Shown piece after piece: positions 43,869 to 54,821 of a stretch of 64,000 nt of DNA. Position 1 is the first letter of the stretch; each line of letters begins with the position of its first letter. The notes under the pieces were generated by a model. The model ran no database searches and was not told where the DNA came from. It saw only the letters and a list, made by a program, of their open reading frames with translations. A program made the translations under genes and the position numbers. Source of the stretch: Heterocephalus glaber (Eukaryota > Chordata > Mammalia > Rodentia > Bathyergidae); assembly GCF_000247695.1 (NCBI RefSeq), contig NW_004624732.1, positions 15,120,524 to 15,184,523 on the forward strand, given 5' to 3'.

Positions 43869-44339
43869 GTAGAATTTATTAATGTCTGTAACCACCAGAA
43901 CTTCCAAAGAACTATTAAAAGTGTAATAAAAACGGGTATAATTGACCCAATCATGTTTTGTTGTGTATTGTTGATTAGGGGAACTGACAATTGGACTTTG
44001 TTCCCTCTGGCTTCTTGGTTTGTCTGCCCTGTGATGGTGCTTGTATTAGGCTTGCTGTTATGAAGTTGTTCCCAACTGATTCTGGCAGTGGCCAGCATCA
44101 CATTTGAACTGTTGTGCATGCTGTTGGCTTCTTCAACTGTTCTGTCCTCCCTGGTTTTGGAATCATATCTATTCTTGAAGAACAGAGATAAGTTTTCCTT
44201 TTTTTGTAAGGAAGCAACTTTTACAGTGAAACTCAGCTCTGAAAGAACTGAGAAACAAACTGAACGAATCAGTTGAAAATGAGTAACCTTGAAGATGAGC
44301 TCTTGAAAAAAAATAGTGTAATTTTAAAAGTTCTTTTTG

Positions 44340-44422
44340 GGGGCCAGGGATGTAGCTCAACAATGCCACACCTGCCTGGTAAGTGCAAGGTCCTGAGTTT
44401 GATTCCAGGTACTGGGAAAAAA
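44340..44422 (+). mobile_element. ID-like tRNA SINE
   Basis: GGGGCCAGGGATGTAGCTCAA start, GTTTGATTCCAGGTAC end; flanks AAAGTTCTTTTTGG and AAATTCTTTTGG are similar. Confidence 0.9.
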
Positions 44423-44625
44423 CCCAAACATAATATAAAAATTCTTTTGGAGCATCTGCTATACAGCTCTTTGTCCATATCTCATTTAATTTTCATGATG
44501 AATTGTGTCTTGTCATTCAGGTAAGAAACTGAGGTGTAGAGTTTTTAATAATTTGTCCAAAGTCATTCCGAGGAGTAACAGGTTTCAGGCCCAGAACTGT
44601 CACATTATGAAGGTAGTCTTTTCTT

Positions 44626-44714
44626 TCTTTTTTTTTTTTGGTACGGGGAATCAAACTTGGGACCTTGTGCTTGCAAGACAGGTAGCAGAACCACTGAGCT
44701 AAATCCCCAGACCC
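44626..44714 (-). mobile_element. ID-like tRNA SINE
   Basis: Reverse copy GGTACGGGGAATCAAACTTG to CTAAATCCCCAGACCC. GAAGGTAGTCTTTTC on both sides. Confidence 0.95.
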
Positions 44715-45070
44715 TGGAAGGTAGTCTTTTCACCTGGTAAGTTGGTCCATTTGCATTCAATTTTTTGAAAATGATTTGAATTAAAATTAAAATTTGAATT
44801 GTTGAATATGGTTTATATTTTCAGACTTTTTATAGGTTTAGGATGTGATAATAATGTGGCTGTTTTCATCTAGCTTACTTGTATCTTACCTTTGGAGACC
44901 CACAGCAGGACTTGCACCATTATCTGATGTGTTTAAGTTTATGCATTAGATTCTGTTCCAGAATATAAATAGTAAGATGCTGAAATAAGTTACAGAGTGC
45001 TGTGGAATTCAGCATACCAAGGTCTTTAAAGACTAATTTGGTCATGTATTTTGGGAAGTGTTTTAAGATA

Positions 45071-45156
45071 ATTTTTTTTTTTTTGTACCAGGGATCGAAC
45101 TTGGAACCTTGTGCTTGCGAGGCAGGTGGCGGAACCACTGAGCTAAATCCCCAGCC
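45071..45156 (-). mobile_element. ID-like tRNA SINE
   Basis: Reverse copy TGTACCAGGGATCGAACTTG to CTAAATCCCCAGCC. GGAAGTGTTTTAA on both sides. Confidence 0.95.
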
Positions 45157-45432
45157 TGGAAGTGTTTTAAAATATGCTCGAGAGTATTTTAATGTACTGT
45201 CTTCTCAGCCATTTGAGAAGTGCATGTTCTTCTAGAATGTTATGGGCAAATTTTAGCCAAGTGGACAGTGACTAGTAGTAGTTGCTATGGAAGCAGCTAG
45301 TGTGGGTTTTTAGTAACTGTCTAGACACTGTGCCATACACTTACATATTATTTCACTCACTTTTCCAAACATCTAATAGAGTACTGTACGTGGTAGTGTT
45401 TCTCATTATACAGATCAAAAAACTAAGGCTTG

Positions 45433-45516
45433 GGTGGGGGATTTAGCTCAGTAGTGCTGTACCTGCCGTGCAAATGCAAGGTCCTGAGTTCGATACCCGG
45501 TACCAAAAAGAAAAAC
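45433..45516 (+). mobile_element. ID-like tRNA SINE
   Basis: GGGTGGGGGATTTAGCTCAG start, GTTCGATACCCGGTACC end. Flanks AACTAAGGCTTG and AACTGAGGCTTG. Confidence 0.93.
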
Positions 45517-45566
45517 AACTGAGGCTTGAAAAAATTAAGTATCTTGCCGAAGGTTAAAAATGATAA

Positions 45567-45660
45567 CCACAGCTAAAAATTCAGTAGCACAGTGGTACAG
45601 CACTTGCTGAGCACATATACATAAAAGGCCTGGGTTTAATCCCCAGTACAGCCTAAAACA
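45567..45660 (+). mobile_element. Older ID-type SINE
   Basis: 'attcagtagcacagtggtac', 'agcacttgctgagcacatat', 'gggtttaatccccagtacag', then a CAAAA-rich tail. Confidence 0.7.
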
Positions 45661-46183
45661 AAACCAAAATAAAACAAGAAATTCAATAAATAGTTGAGCC
45701 AGAATTTGAACACTGGTGTTTTGACTGCTAACCCCATGCTCATAACATTAGACTTTATGAATTTCTAAGGGCATATGATCACGTCATACTTTATGACTTT
45801 TGGTTGCCAAGACACACTAAGATCTTCCCCCAATTTAAAAACAAAAACAACCCTAAGAAGAAAGGTACAAGTATGTAGATTTCATCTAGATTTTAGGTTA
45901 TGGTATATTTAAAGATAATTTAAATTATTCCTTACATTTAAAAACTTTTTTCTAGATACAGTTTATAAAATTGGTGTTGATGGAGCTGTGATTTTTTTTC
46001 TTTTGGTGTTGGCCATTGAAACTAGGGCCTTGGTCATGGTAAACACATGCCCAGCCCTAAGCAGGGTATTTTATATTTAATGTTTGTGTTTATTCTCTAC
46101 TAATGCCCCTAATCTCTTAGGATTGCCTCCATTCTTTTAGAGAAAGACTCATTGATTTTTTTGTTTTGTTTTGTTTTTGGTTT

Positions 46184-46264
46184 GGGTTGTGCTGGGGATT
46201 GAACCCAGGCCTTTTATGTATGTATGCTTGGCAAGTGCTGTATCTCTGTGCTACATTCCCAGCT
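46184..46264 (-). mobile_element. Older ID-type SINE
   Basis: Reverse ID text GTGCTGGGGATTGAACCC to 'gtgctacattcccagc'. Confidence 0.8.
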
Positions 46265-46464
46265 GTGTTGAATTTTTAGTCGTGGTTACCTTTTTTTAAC
46301 AGAGCTCTGAATATTTGTATTTTAGCACATTCTGTTTTTGTTTTTTGAATACAGTGTGTATCATTTCTTGATGAAAATGGTTGTCCCCCCCATTTCTTTT
46401 GGTCCCTGCATTATCTCTGATTCTTGTGAATTGTGCCCCCCCATTTATCTTTTACGGTCTAGGC

Positions 46465-46550
46465 CAGTGGTGGTGAACCTAGGGCACTCGTGGCACAGTG
46501 GGCTGTTTATATCATTATCATTGAAAGCTCTAGAAGGTTCACTGTCATTG
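46465..46550. mobile_element. 86-bp non-autonomous hAT element with perfect 8-bp TSD
   Basis: Starts CAGTGGTGGTGAACC and ends GGTTCACTGTCATTG; the ends are inverted repeats matching at 12 of 15 positions. It is flanked by GTCTAGGC at 46457-46464 and again at 46551-46558, a perfect 8-bp duplication, the hallmark of hAT transposition. It encodes nothing. Its ends resemble those of the element at 19526-19699. Confidence 0.92.
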
Positions 46551-47811
46551 GTCTAGGCTTTCCTCACATGTTGCATGGTGCTTGCTCTCTGTTCCTGTTT
46601 TAACGGAGAGGTACTAAAAAACTGATAGAAAGTTTTATCTTTGTTTAAAGTTTATCACCTGGTAAGCTTCTCTGAAGAGGAAGGCAGAAACTGTCATTTT
46701 AAAGAATCCTCACTGGCCTTTTCTCTTGGGCTGTGCCCTTGTCCTGGCCCTATCTAGTGTCTAGTAGAGGTAAGTACAATAAAGAAAGAGGCTGGCATCT
46801 TAAGACCTTCATGTCCTTTGTTTGTCTTCTAAGTGTGGCATCTCTTGTCAACTCAGCTGTGCCTGTGTGCTCAAGCCTGGAGCTTTTAGAGGAACATCTT
46901 TAAGATCACAGAAGGCTGCGGCCTAGGTGGGTAGAGGGCCTACTGGTTCTTCTTAATAGGCTTTTAGTAAATTCTCCCAATACTGTATCTCCATCACCTT
47001 TTCAATTATCTTCTACTTCTAGTTTCTGCATGTTTCTAGTGTTCTGAAAGGAAGCCAAATTTTGCTTTAAAGCCACTTGCTTTAGAACCTTGAGAATGTT
47101 AGCATCTCATCTGTTTTGTATCTGCTGCCATTCTCTTTGTTTTTATGGGTTAGTTCCTTGTTTTCATCCTGACTTTCATTTTAGTTGCATTGCAGGAGGG
47201 ATCAGAGTTAGCTGTTGTTTTATAAACCATCATTAACCTTAGAAATAGCAAAGCAATGACCATGGGTGATGTTCACATTACTACCATATCGTTTGTCTTG
47301 CATCTATATTTTAATTTCATTCTTGGGTCTTTACCCTTTGAAAATAACTTTCTTGTGAATTATAATGTTTAGTGTCAAGGAATAGGGATTCTTTAAAGAG
47401 AAAATTGGAAAGATGGATGTTTAAAGTCTACTTTTTTTCTCTTTTGTCTTGGGTAACCATAAGCCAGGTCAGGCTTGCAGGATCTAGGACCACTGTGAGG
47501 CTGTGGCATATAAGTATCTGGGAGCCTGAAGGCAAGTAGAATCATAAGCAGTGTTCCTTTCCATTGCTTTGCTGTCAGGGAGGGTTTAGGATTTGTTGGA
47601 GGAGCCTGGTTGGGGACAAATTGGATAGAAGAGTTTAGCTGCAGTCCCATCTAGGTGAGGTGGATCATTTAAGGAGCAGGTGATTGTAGTGGCTTATTTA
47701 AGGATTTGTCCTTAGTGTATCTTATTCTGCCTGGTGTGGAGGGTTCAGGTTGTGTCATACGTTGCTTAGGATTGGGACCCAGAGGCTAGGATAGGTTGAT
47801 ACTGAGGCAAA

Positions 47812-47924
47812 TAGTGTCCTATGTGGTGGTTTCCCATTCAGATACTAACCAGGCCTGACCCTGCTTAGCTTTTGAGATCAGAAGAGATCTGGCATGTTCA
47901 GGGCAGGGTGGTATGGCCATAGAC
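47812..47924 (-). pseudogene. 5S rRNA pseudogene
   Basis: The minus strand reads GTCTATGGCCATACCACCCT, then GATCTC-like text, AAGCTAAGCAGGGTC and GGCCTGGTTAGTA, the order of vertebrate 5S rRNA. Numerous CpG-decay changes and a short insert (GCCCTGAAC) mark it as a retro-derived pseudogene. The 3' end of 5S (left end here) is degraded, so 47812 is approximate. Confidence 0.92.
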
Positions 47925-47943
47925 CTATGTGGTTGTGATAACA

Positions 47944-48356
47944 TGTTTTAGTTATTTTCTTGTTGTTGGGACAAAATACCTGACAGCCACAAGTTAGAGG
48001 AGGAGAGATCTGTTTTAGCTCACAGTTTGCAGAGGTTTCAGTCCACAGTTGACTGGTTCCAAGGCAGGGCAACATGGCAGAGGGGCATGGCAGAGGAGAA
48101 GCAGTTTATGACATGGCAGGTAGAAAGTAGTGGGTTCTCAGGGTAGGAGGACAGAGAAATGTATACATACTCTGAAGGAGGCACCCTACAGTGACCCACC
48201 TCCGCCCACTAGGCTTCACTTCCCAGCATCAGATCCAGCTGTAAAGCCATCAGTGGACTAATCCAGTGTCACCATGATCCAGTCACCTCCCAAAAGTGCC
48301 ACCTATGAGCACATAAGGCTTTAGGAGGACATCTAGGTATAGATCATAACGTACCA
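47944..48356 (-). mobile_element. MaLR LTR, reverse orientation
   Basis: Same family as 37353: TGTTTTAGTTATTTTCTTG, 'gggacaaaatacctgacagc', 'gttttagctcacagtttgc', and 'catcagtggactaatccag' in place of the palindrome. Confidence 0.82.
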
Positions 48357-48699
48357 CTATGGAGAATGGCTCAGGAGGTCAGTGGACACAACACATACAC
48401 ATCTTTGCCCCTGCTGCAGTGCTGTCTGAGCTGAGTGAAGACTCCACAGGGTGCCTTAGGAAGCTTGCGGGACTTTTCTGTTCTCTTGGCTTCTTTTTGT
48501 GTAAGTGCTTGCTCAGCAAGTTCAAGTGACCAAAGTCAGTGCATCCTTAGCATGAGGGTCCACAATTCATTTCCCCAGGGCCACTTCTTTCCAGCAGCTT
48601 AAGTTTAGGTTGATTTCAAACCTGTTCTCTGGTCTTTCCTGCTACCTAAGTTTTGGTACCTTTGACCTTTCAAGTCAGAATTCTGCTCTTTTGTCTTCT

Positions 48700-48838
48700 A
48701 TGGAGACTAGGTTCTGCTATATAGTAAAGGCTACCTTGCACTCACTATGTAGCCCAAGCTGGCCTTCAACTCAGCGATCTTTCTGCCCCAGCCTCCCGCA
48801 TACTGGGATTACGGGCATGTGTCACCAAGCCAGGCTGG
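48700..48838 (-). mobile_element. B1-type SINE
   Basis: Reverse copy: 'gagactaggttctgctatat', 'aagctggccttcaactcag', 'cagcctcccgcatactggg', 'gtgtcaccaagccaggct'. Confidence 0.9.
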
Positions 48839-48865
48839 TCTTTTTGTTTTTAAAAAAGGAAATCT

Positions 48866-48955
48866 GGGGCCGGGGATTTAGCTCAGTGGTTTCGCCACAT
48901 GCTGTGCAAGCACAAGGACCCAAGTTCCATCCCCAGTACCAAAAAAAAAAAAAAA
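48866..48955 (+). mobile_element. ID-like tRNA SINE
   Basis: GGGGCCGGGGATTTAGCTCAG-type start, GTTCCATCCCCAGTACC end, A tail. AAAAAGGAAATCTG on both sides. Confidence 0.95.
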
Positions 48956-48965
48956 GGAAATCTGT

Positions 48966-49090
48966 CCCTAGGCATGGTGACACACTCTATAATCCCAGCA
49001 CTCTGGAGGTTTGAGGCAGGCAGGAGGATCCTCCTGAGTTGGAGGCTTCACTACTATGTAGAGGAAACCCTGTCTCAAAACAAAAACCCC
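48966..49090 (+). mobile_element. B1-type SINE
   Basis: 'ctaggcatggtgacacact', 'ctataatcccagcactctgg', 'ggcaggcaggaggatcc', 'gaaaccctgtctcaaaacaa'. Confidence 0.87.
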
Positions 49091-49369
49091 TCAAAAAATA
49101 TGGAAAAAAGGGAAAATCTTAACATCTTAGATAGTAACACAGCATATATCTCTTACTATTAACTCAGCAACCATCTTAATTTTCTAGTGAGAGGATACTA
49201 CATAAAATCAATGTTTCAACTTTTTTCTTTTAACCAGTCCCTGTGCCTTCAACTGTGAAATCACACAATGAAAGTTTTGTCTTTTCTCTAACATGTAGGT
49301 ATGTGTCTTATTTTAATCAGTCTTGCCTGCCTGCCTGTTTATCTGTCTATCTATTTATTTATGTATTTA

Positions 49370-49446
49370 TTTTGCCATGCTGGGGATGAACTCAGAGCTT
49401 CTCATGGTAAGCAAGTGCTCTACTGCTGAGCTACATTCCCAGCACC
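49370..49446 (-). mobile_element. Older ID-type SINE
   Basis: Reverse ID text CATGCTGGGGATGAACTCAG to 'ctgctgagctacattcccagc'-type end; preceded by a (TCTA/TTTA)n tail. Confidence 0.8.
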
Positions 49447-49589
49447 CTATTTTAATTTTTTTTATACTCAGGATGCCATTCAGCCTCTGTTGCTTCTACG
49501 AATCATAGTTATCTGAATTTGCTATGTCACAATTTGTCCATTAGATGGTCTTCATTCAGTTGGTTGGGTTTTTAAAAGAAATCTTTTCT

Positions 49590-49648
49590 TTCGCCACCTG
49601 CTGCGCAAGCGCAAGGACCCGACTTCGATCCCCGGTACCAAAAAAAAA
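49590..49648 (+). mobile_element. 5'-truncated ID-like SINE
   Basis: Only the 3' two thirds are present: TTCGCCACCTGCTGCGCAAG to CCCCGGTACC plus A tail. AAATCTTTTCT flanks it exactly (49579-49589 and 49649-49659), so truncation happened during insertion. Confidence 0.95.
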
Positions 49649-49697
49649 AAATCTTTTCTAAAGGGATTCCTGAAAACAAAAATACATTTTGTGTTTT

Positions 49698-49815
49698 TTA
49701 GGGAGGTGAGGTCTGGCTATGTTGCCCAGATTGACCCTGAACTGTAGGGATTGAGCCATCTTCCTGCCTCAGCCTGAGTAGTTGGGGCTGTAGGAGCATG
49801 CCACCACGCTGACAT
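49698..49815 (-). mobile_element. B1-type SINE, diverged
   Basis: Reverse copy: 'aggtctggctatgttgccc', 'gattgaccctgaactgtag', 'ctgcctcagcctgagtagtt', 'aggagcatgccaccacgct'. Confidence 0.82.
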
Positions 49816-50030
49816 ATCTTTGCTTTTTACCAGTAAAACGTTTTAGGTACATCTTGTATCCTGTCCACTTTCAAGGAGTAGATCTCCTTTAGAGGAGATT
49901 TCTGTTAGAGGTAGATGTCAACACTGGGGAGTGTGTGGGGCTTTCTCACATGATAAAAGCTGCAAGATACCAGATGAGAAGCTCCTTGAGTCAGCAGGAA
50001 AATTACCCTTTCTTCAAAAAGTCATGAGTT

Positions 50031-50046
50031 TTTTTTTTTTTTTTTC
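50031..50046. repeat. T homopolymer
   Basis: Run of about 16 T, followed by a further T-rich segment. Confidence 0.85.
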
Positions 50047-50443
50047 TTTTTTGCTAATTCCAGTTTCTATCTTGTAAGGATCTTAGTTTTCATTTCTTTG
50101 ATAGTACTGATCTAAAATAGTTCAATGTAGACCTACCAAAGATAGTGTTTATAATGTCCTGTACATGTAGAAGTTGAATCTTGACTCAAATGGCTTAGAA
50201 TAGATTCTCTTGTTGACAGCCTTTCAACTCTAACTAAGGGAAAAGAAACCCAGCCCTTACCCCCAGGAAGACACCAAAGAAAATAGGCACCATATCTGGC
50301 AATTCAGATGTTCACACATACACACTCAGTGGATCATAATCAGAGATAATGGGAATCTAGATCCTTAGGGCATTGCCCCCAGCTGTATTTTAACTCATAT
50401 TCCTAGTTCTGGTGTTGGTGATAATCTTACCAGTGTGTACTTC

Positions 50444-50532
50444 CTCTTCTTTTTTTTTGGTACCAGGGATCGAACTCCAGACCTTGCACTTTCGAGGCAC
50501 GCGCTGGAACCACTGAGCTAAATCCCCGGCCC
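50444..50532 (-). mobile_element. ID-like tRNA SINE
   Basis: Reverse copy GGTACCAGGGATCGAACTC to CTAAATCCCCGGCCC. ACCAGTGTGTACTTC at 50429-50443 and 50533-50547. Confidence 0.96.
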
Positions 50533-50621
50533 ACCAGTGTGTACTTCTTATGCATTCAGAGTCTTAAGGCCTTTTAAGTGAAGCTGTTCTTGACCTCTGT
50601 TACAGTGATTTGACATTTTGA

Positions 50622-50765
50622 TTTCTTGAGACAGGGTTTCACTATGTAGTTCAGGCTGGCCTTGAACTCACTGTGTAGCCCAGACTGGCCTCTAACTCAG
50701 CGATCCTCCTGCCTCAGCCTCCCGAGTGCTGGGACTGCAGGTGTGTACCACCACGTCCAGCTAAT
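50622..50765 (-). mobile_element. B1-type SINE
   Basis: Well-preserved reverse copy: CTTGAGACAGGGTTTCAC, 'tcaggctggccttgaactc', 'cctcagcctcccgagtgctg', 'taccaccacgtccagct'. Confidence 0.94.
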
Positions 50766-51928
50766 ATTTTGACTGTTAAAAATGCCAACAGATACAGCCA
50801 AACTAACATCAAGAACCTTTTGAGACTTAAGTAATTATATCACAGAAGTTCAGGAGATTCCTTTCTTTTGTTTCATATTATGTTGTTTTCATAGTATTCA
50901 CAGGTTTCACAACCACCAACTAATAAGGTGCCAGCAAAATAGTGACACCTCAGGTTTTCTATTTATATTGTAACTAGGTGGCTCTCAATACCTTTCTAAG
51001 TAGTTTTTTGCCTTTTGCTCGGTAGTTTCTTTTTCTTATGACATCGTGGCCATAGGATGTTGTAGTATGATTTGGCATCCATACATAATGCTTTACTCTT
51101 CTGATTTCGTGTTCTGAGTTGATAATGTCACTACAGAGATGTGATACTGTCTACAACATTCTGTTTCTCTTAAATTTATATTTTACCTGTTTCTTCTACT
51201 AGAGTGTAAGCTACAGAAAAGCAGGCAGTTGGACTTGGGCACTGCTGTATTAATGAATGCTTAATGTAATGCCGAGCATACATTAGCTACACTGGAAACA
51301 TTTTTGTTTGATGAAAATATGATGGCATTGTTTCTGTGCCTCAGATCCCATTGGAAAAATGATTGTTTTAGACTGTTAGTTTCAGGAAACCAAATTCAAC
51401 CCACCTTAAAGAATAAACTTACAGTTTTGCTTAGCAGAAAGCCCTAGATTAGGGTGGGTTTCAGGCCTAGTTGGTGGCTCAGCAGTGTGAGTTCTGCTGT
51501 CTCTAGGGTCAGCTGCCTATGAGTTGAACCCAACCCACCTGGTCATAATGTGGCTGCCAGCAGCAGGAGCAGCTTCTCTGTTCACATCCACTGGGAGAAA
51601 GGAGGATGGGCTTTCTGGATTTAATTTGTCTATAATTGTATATTTGATAACCTGAGTGTGTGAGAGCAAGATTGTGTGGGGAAGATGGACTTTTTTCATT
51701 TCCTGGTAGGGCAGACAGCGTTGACAAAATTGCAAGAAGGGTTAGAATCTTCAGAGTCTAAGAATTTGGGAATACTGGAGTTTAAGATAACTTAGGCTTG
51801 TGGAGCTCTTCTTAAAGGTGAGACTTCAGCCGCAATTTGATACGGGGAAAGTTGTGTGGAGGAGCTAATTTGCATTTTGAATTTTCCACTCCATCTTTTA
51901 CTCTGATTTGCTAACTTTTCAAATCTTT

Positions 51929-51949
51929 AAAAAAAAAAAAAAAAAAAAA
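51929..51949. repeat. A homopolymer
   Basis: About 21 A in a row; no recognisable SINE body precedes it. Confidence 0.9.
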
Positions 51950-52329
51950 GTTGAAACAAAAGTGGCTTATAGTCTCGGTTTCCAAATGCTGTGTGAACAG
52001 AACAGAGATGTCTCTTCAGGCCAAGAGGCTTTTTAAAAATAATGTTATTTTGGTAGGCTTTGAGGGGGTAGCTCAGAGAAATGGTGGGCTTATGGCTTGC
52101 TGACATGTTCTCTGGGAAATGCTCGTAACCTGCTAACGTGTCTTCTGGGGTCTGCTTGTGATCTCCTGCTGTGACCTTTGGTGAAATGAAGCCTACATCT
52201 CTTTAAGGTGGCAGGTGGGCTTATTCAGAATGATGGAGTCCCTGTCCAGGCTGTGTCACTGTTATCTCTGCCTGATGATCTGTCACAGGCAGAGGTGGGT
52301 GCCTACCAGACTTTCCTCTGTTGTGGGCC

Positions 52330-52800
52330 ACTTAGCCTTCCCTCTTTCTTTGTAGGAAGCATGACATTACAGTGAATGTCTTTGTACATAAATGTTGAAC
52401 CTTTGCATATGTATCAGCAAGGAAATTTCCTAGTAATGGTGAAATTGTTGGGTAGAAACTTAAAATTTCGATAGATTTTTGTCAAATTTCTCCCCAGGAG
52501 ATTTGCAGCATGTTTCTGGGGTGTCAGATAGGTAAAATTAGCTACATTTTAAATTTTGTCCTTTAATTGAGAGAGAAATTATCTTTTTATGAGTTTGTGT
52601 TTTTTTGTGAACCCACAAATGATTGCTCTTTGTTTATGGTATATGTGAGCTTTTTAAGTGAAGAAAATATACTCATTGCTGTCATGGGGTTGTAATGTTT
52701 TTTTCCCTTGATTTGTCATTGGTCATTTTTACTTTTTCCCCCATACAGAAGATTTATATTTTTATGAAGTTAGATTTTTCAACCTTTTTCTTGACTCCTG
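52330..52800 (-). mobile_element. Old LINE-1 fragment, reverse orientation
   Basis: Text such as 'gcatatgtatcagcaaggaa', 'tagtaatggtgaaattgttg', 'gtcaaatttctccccagga' and 'ccatacagaagatttatatt' follows reversed L1M 3' sequence. Confidence 0.6.
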
Positions 52801-53192
52801 TTTTTTTACTGTGGCTGTCCACTTTGCTGACACCACTGTGGCGTGCCTGACACCATGTCAGCCTGGCTGGGCATGCCAAGTATAAAGCTGAGATAGGTTG
52901 GACACTAGGTCCTGCTCATGTCCTCATCAGAGCTGAACCTTAGTGTGCCAGGGCTGTTGCATGTGTGGTAGATCCAGCATGGTGGATGATAAGGCTGAAG
53001 TTTAGAGTGGAAGGAGGGGCTGGGAAGTTGGACCCCACTGAGGTTTTTCATTAATGTCAGGTAACTAGTGAGGTCCAGTGGCTTTGGGTTGTTCCTTGGC
53101 CTGTGCTAAGGGAGACAAGGATTGGGACTTGAACCAGATGAGCCCTTCTGTTCCTGGCTGTAACGTGAACCTGCCTGTTTCTTGTCTCACAG

Positions 53193-53237
53193 GTGAAGAG
53201 ATGGCGTTTGTGAAGAGTGGATGGTTGCTGCGACAGA
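53193..53237 (+). CDS. PLEKHB2: PLEKHB2 exon containing the start codon
   Basis: PLEKHB2 (evectin-2) is a small tail-anchored PH-domain protein that binds phosphatidylserine and works in recycling-endosome traffic. The exon follows acceptor TTTCTTGTCTCACAG (AG 53191-53192), has 8 nt of 5'UTR, and starts at ATG 53201. It encodes MAFVKSGWLLRQ plus the first base of a serine codon, ending CGACAGA|GTGAGT with the donor at 53238. These residues are the first strand of the N-terminal PH domain (SGWLLRQS). The start context has G at -3 and +4, close to Kozak consensus. The remaining PH domain and the C-terminal anchor lie beyond 64 kb. The upstream stretch reading in frame before 53201 is intron. 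Confidence 0.94.
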
Positions 53238-53738
53238 GTGAGTACTGGACATGTGGGTCTGCATTTAGGGTTGCCTTGGGGACATTTTTATTTCTGTTTG
53301 GTGAAACAGATCATGTTTAAAAACAAATCATAAAGTTTTACTATGTTGCTGCCTTGAATTTCCTCTTGGGAAATTTTAGAACTCTGTAAACTGTCTTTCT
53401 GTATACAGGGAACTCCTTGGTTGCTGAGTTTATAGGAACCAGGAAACAATGATAATCCTGTCTACTGTCTCTTTCCTCAGTGCATACTTTGTGATTGACT
53501 GCTGTATTGGCATTGAGGGACCCATCTCTGGGGGTGAGACATGCTCGTTTATCTGAGGATTGAGCAGTGACTCAGATGCTGAAATCCTAGAGCCTTTCTA
53601 ATTACATGGAGGAAGACTTGACCTGAGGGTATGAATTTATCAAAAGCCAAATTTTATCTCCAAAAGTGGCTCCAGAGAAGAGATTTAATTCTTTACTTAT
53701 GGGATTGAGATCTACTTAGATTTGTATCCATGGGCCTG

Positions 53739-53823
53739 TTTTTTTTGGTACCTAGGATGGAATTCAGAACCTTGCGCTTGGGAGGCAGGCAGCAAGCAGC
53801 ACCACTGAGTTAAATCCCTGGCC
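53739..53823 (-). mobile_element. ID-like tRNA SINE
   Basis: Reverse copy GGTACCTAGGATGGAATTC to GTTAAATCCCTGGCC with a GCAGCAAGCAGCA expansion in the middle. CCATGGGCCTG at 53728-53738 and 53824-53834. Confidence 0.95.
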
Positions 53824-54123
53824 CCATGGGCCTGCTTTTGATACACTGTATGCACTGTCTGCTCATCTCTAAGGATGCCATTACAAATGGGATTTGTTTT
53901 GTGTTTAAAAAAAAAAGACAGATTATTCTGATGACCCATAAAGAGCAGAGTTAAGGAAAAAGCCACTACTGTATTACGATTCCAGCAAAAAAAATCTGAA
54001 GCACATGCTGTGTACTGTGAGACTTGAATTTATATTTGAGGGATACCTTCACAATTTAGCTAAAGTAGAGGGCAGTGGTGAAGAATCAACTGCAAACCTT
54101 AGATGGTTTATAAATACTATTGG

Positions 54124-54262
54124 TCGCCAGGTGTGGTGGCACATGCTTGAAATCCCAGCACTTGGGAGGCTGAGGCAGGAGGATCACAAGTTTGAGCCCA
54201 GCCTGGGTTATTTAGTTCAGGACCAGCCTGAACTACACAGACTCTGTTTCCAAAAACAAACA
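54124..54262 (+). mobile_element. B1-type SINE
   Basis: 'gccaggtgtggtggcacatg', 'gaaatcccagcacttgggag', 'agcccagcctgggttattta', 'ccagcctgaactacacag'. Confidence 0.93.
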
Positions 54263-54821
54263 ACCCCCCAAACCTTTTGGTGTGAAGCTTTTGTTCTGAT
54301 AATTTTATGTATACATTCTCATTTAATTCTCACAACATCTTTGTGAAGTAGGTAGTATTATTTCCAGTTTAAGAAATTGAGGTTCAGTGTAATTCAGTTA
54401 ACACTATTGCTACCCAGAGATGGGTCATCTACCTGTCTGTCCCTGACCAAGTTCTGTGAATTCCTAGACCTAGTGCCGAACCATGCATCTTGTGATAGTC
54501 TATGAGTCCTGTAGTCTTAGCATAGACAGTTATTGTAATCTTGGAGTTACATGGCAAGTCCTGGCGTATTGGAGTCTAGCCCCCATCTCTGTATAAGTTT
54601 TCTTGTCTTGCTTGGGTTTTGAGGTCCTTACCTCCCTGTAGTCAATATCTTACCCTTACTCAGAACCTGAGCAGATGTCCATTTTTGCATCCTTTGGATG
54701 TCCTCTGCTTTTCTTGTAATGCTTTACTATGACCTTGTTTGAGGGTAGGCCTTCCTTCTTGCATCACAACTCAGTGTAAATGGTCTGTAAATGTAGTTGT
54801 AACCTGAATTTTCCAGTTTCT

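Larger units (their letters stand above)
41952..53192 (+). other. PLEKHB2: PLEKHB2 first intron
   Basis: About 11.2 kb between the CpG-island donor and the acceptor at 53191-53192. It holds ID and B1 SINEs, a hAT element, a 5S pseudogene, a MaLR LTR and an old L1. Stretches without anything I recognise: about 42.35-42.83, 43.0-43.64, 45.66-46.0, 46.56-47.81, 48.36-48.7 and 50.77-52.3 kb. Confidence 0.8.

Noticed and set aside
53078..53320. 80-codon frame running through the PLEKHB2 start exon
   Set aside because: Only 53201-53237 is exon coding sequence; acceptor and donor sites show that the rest is intron.
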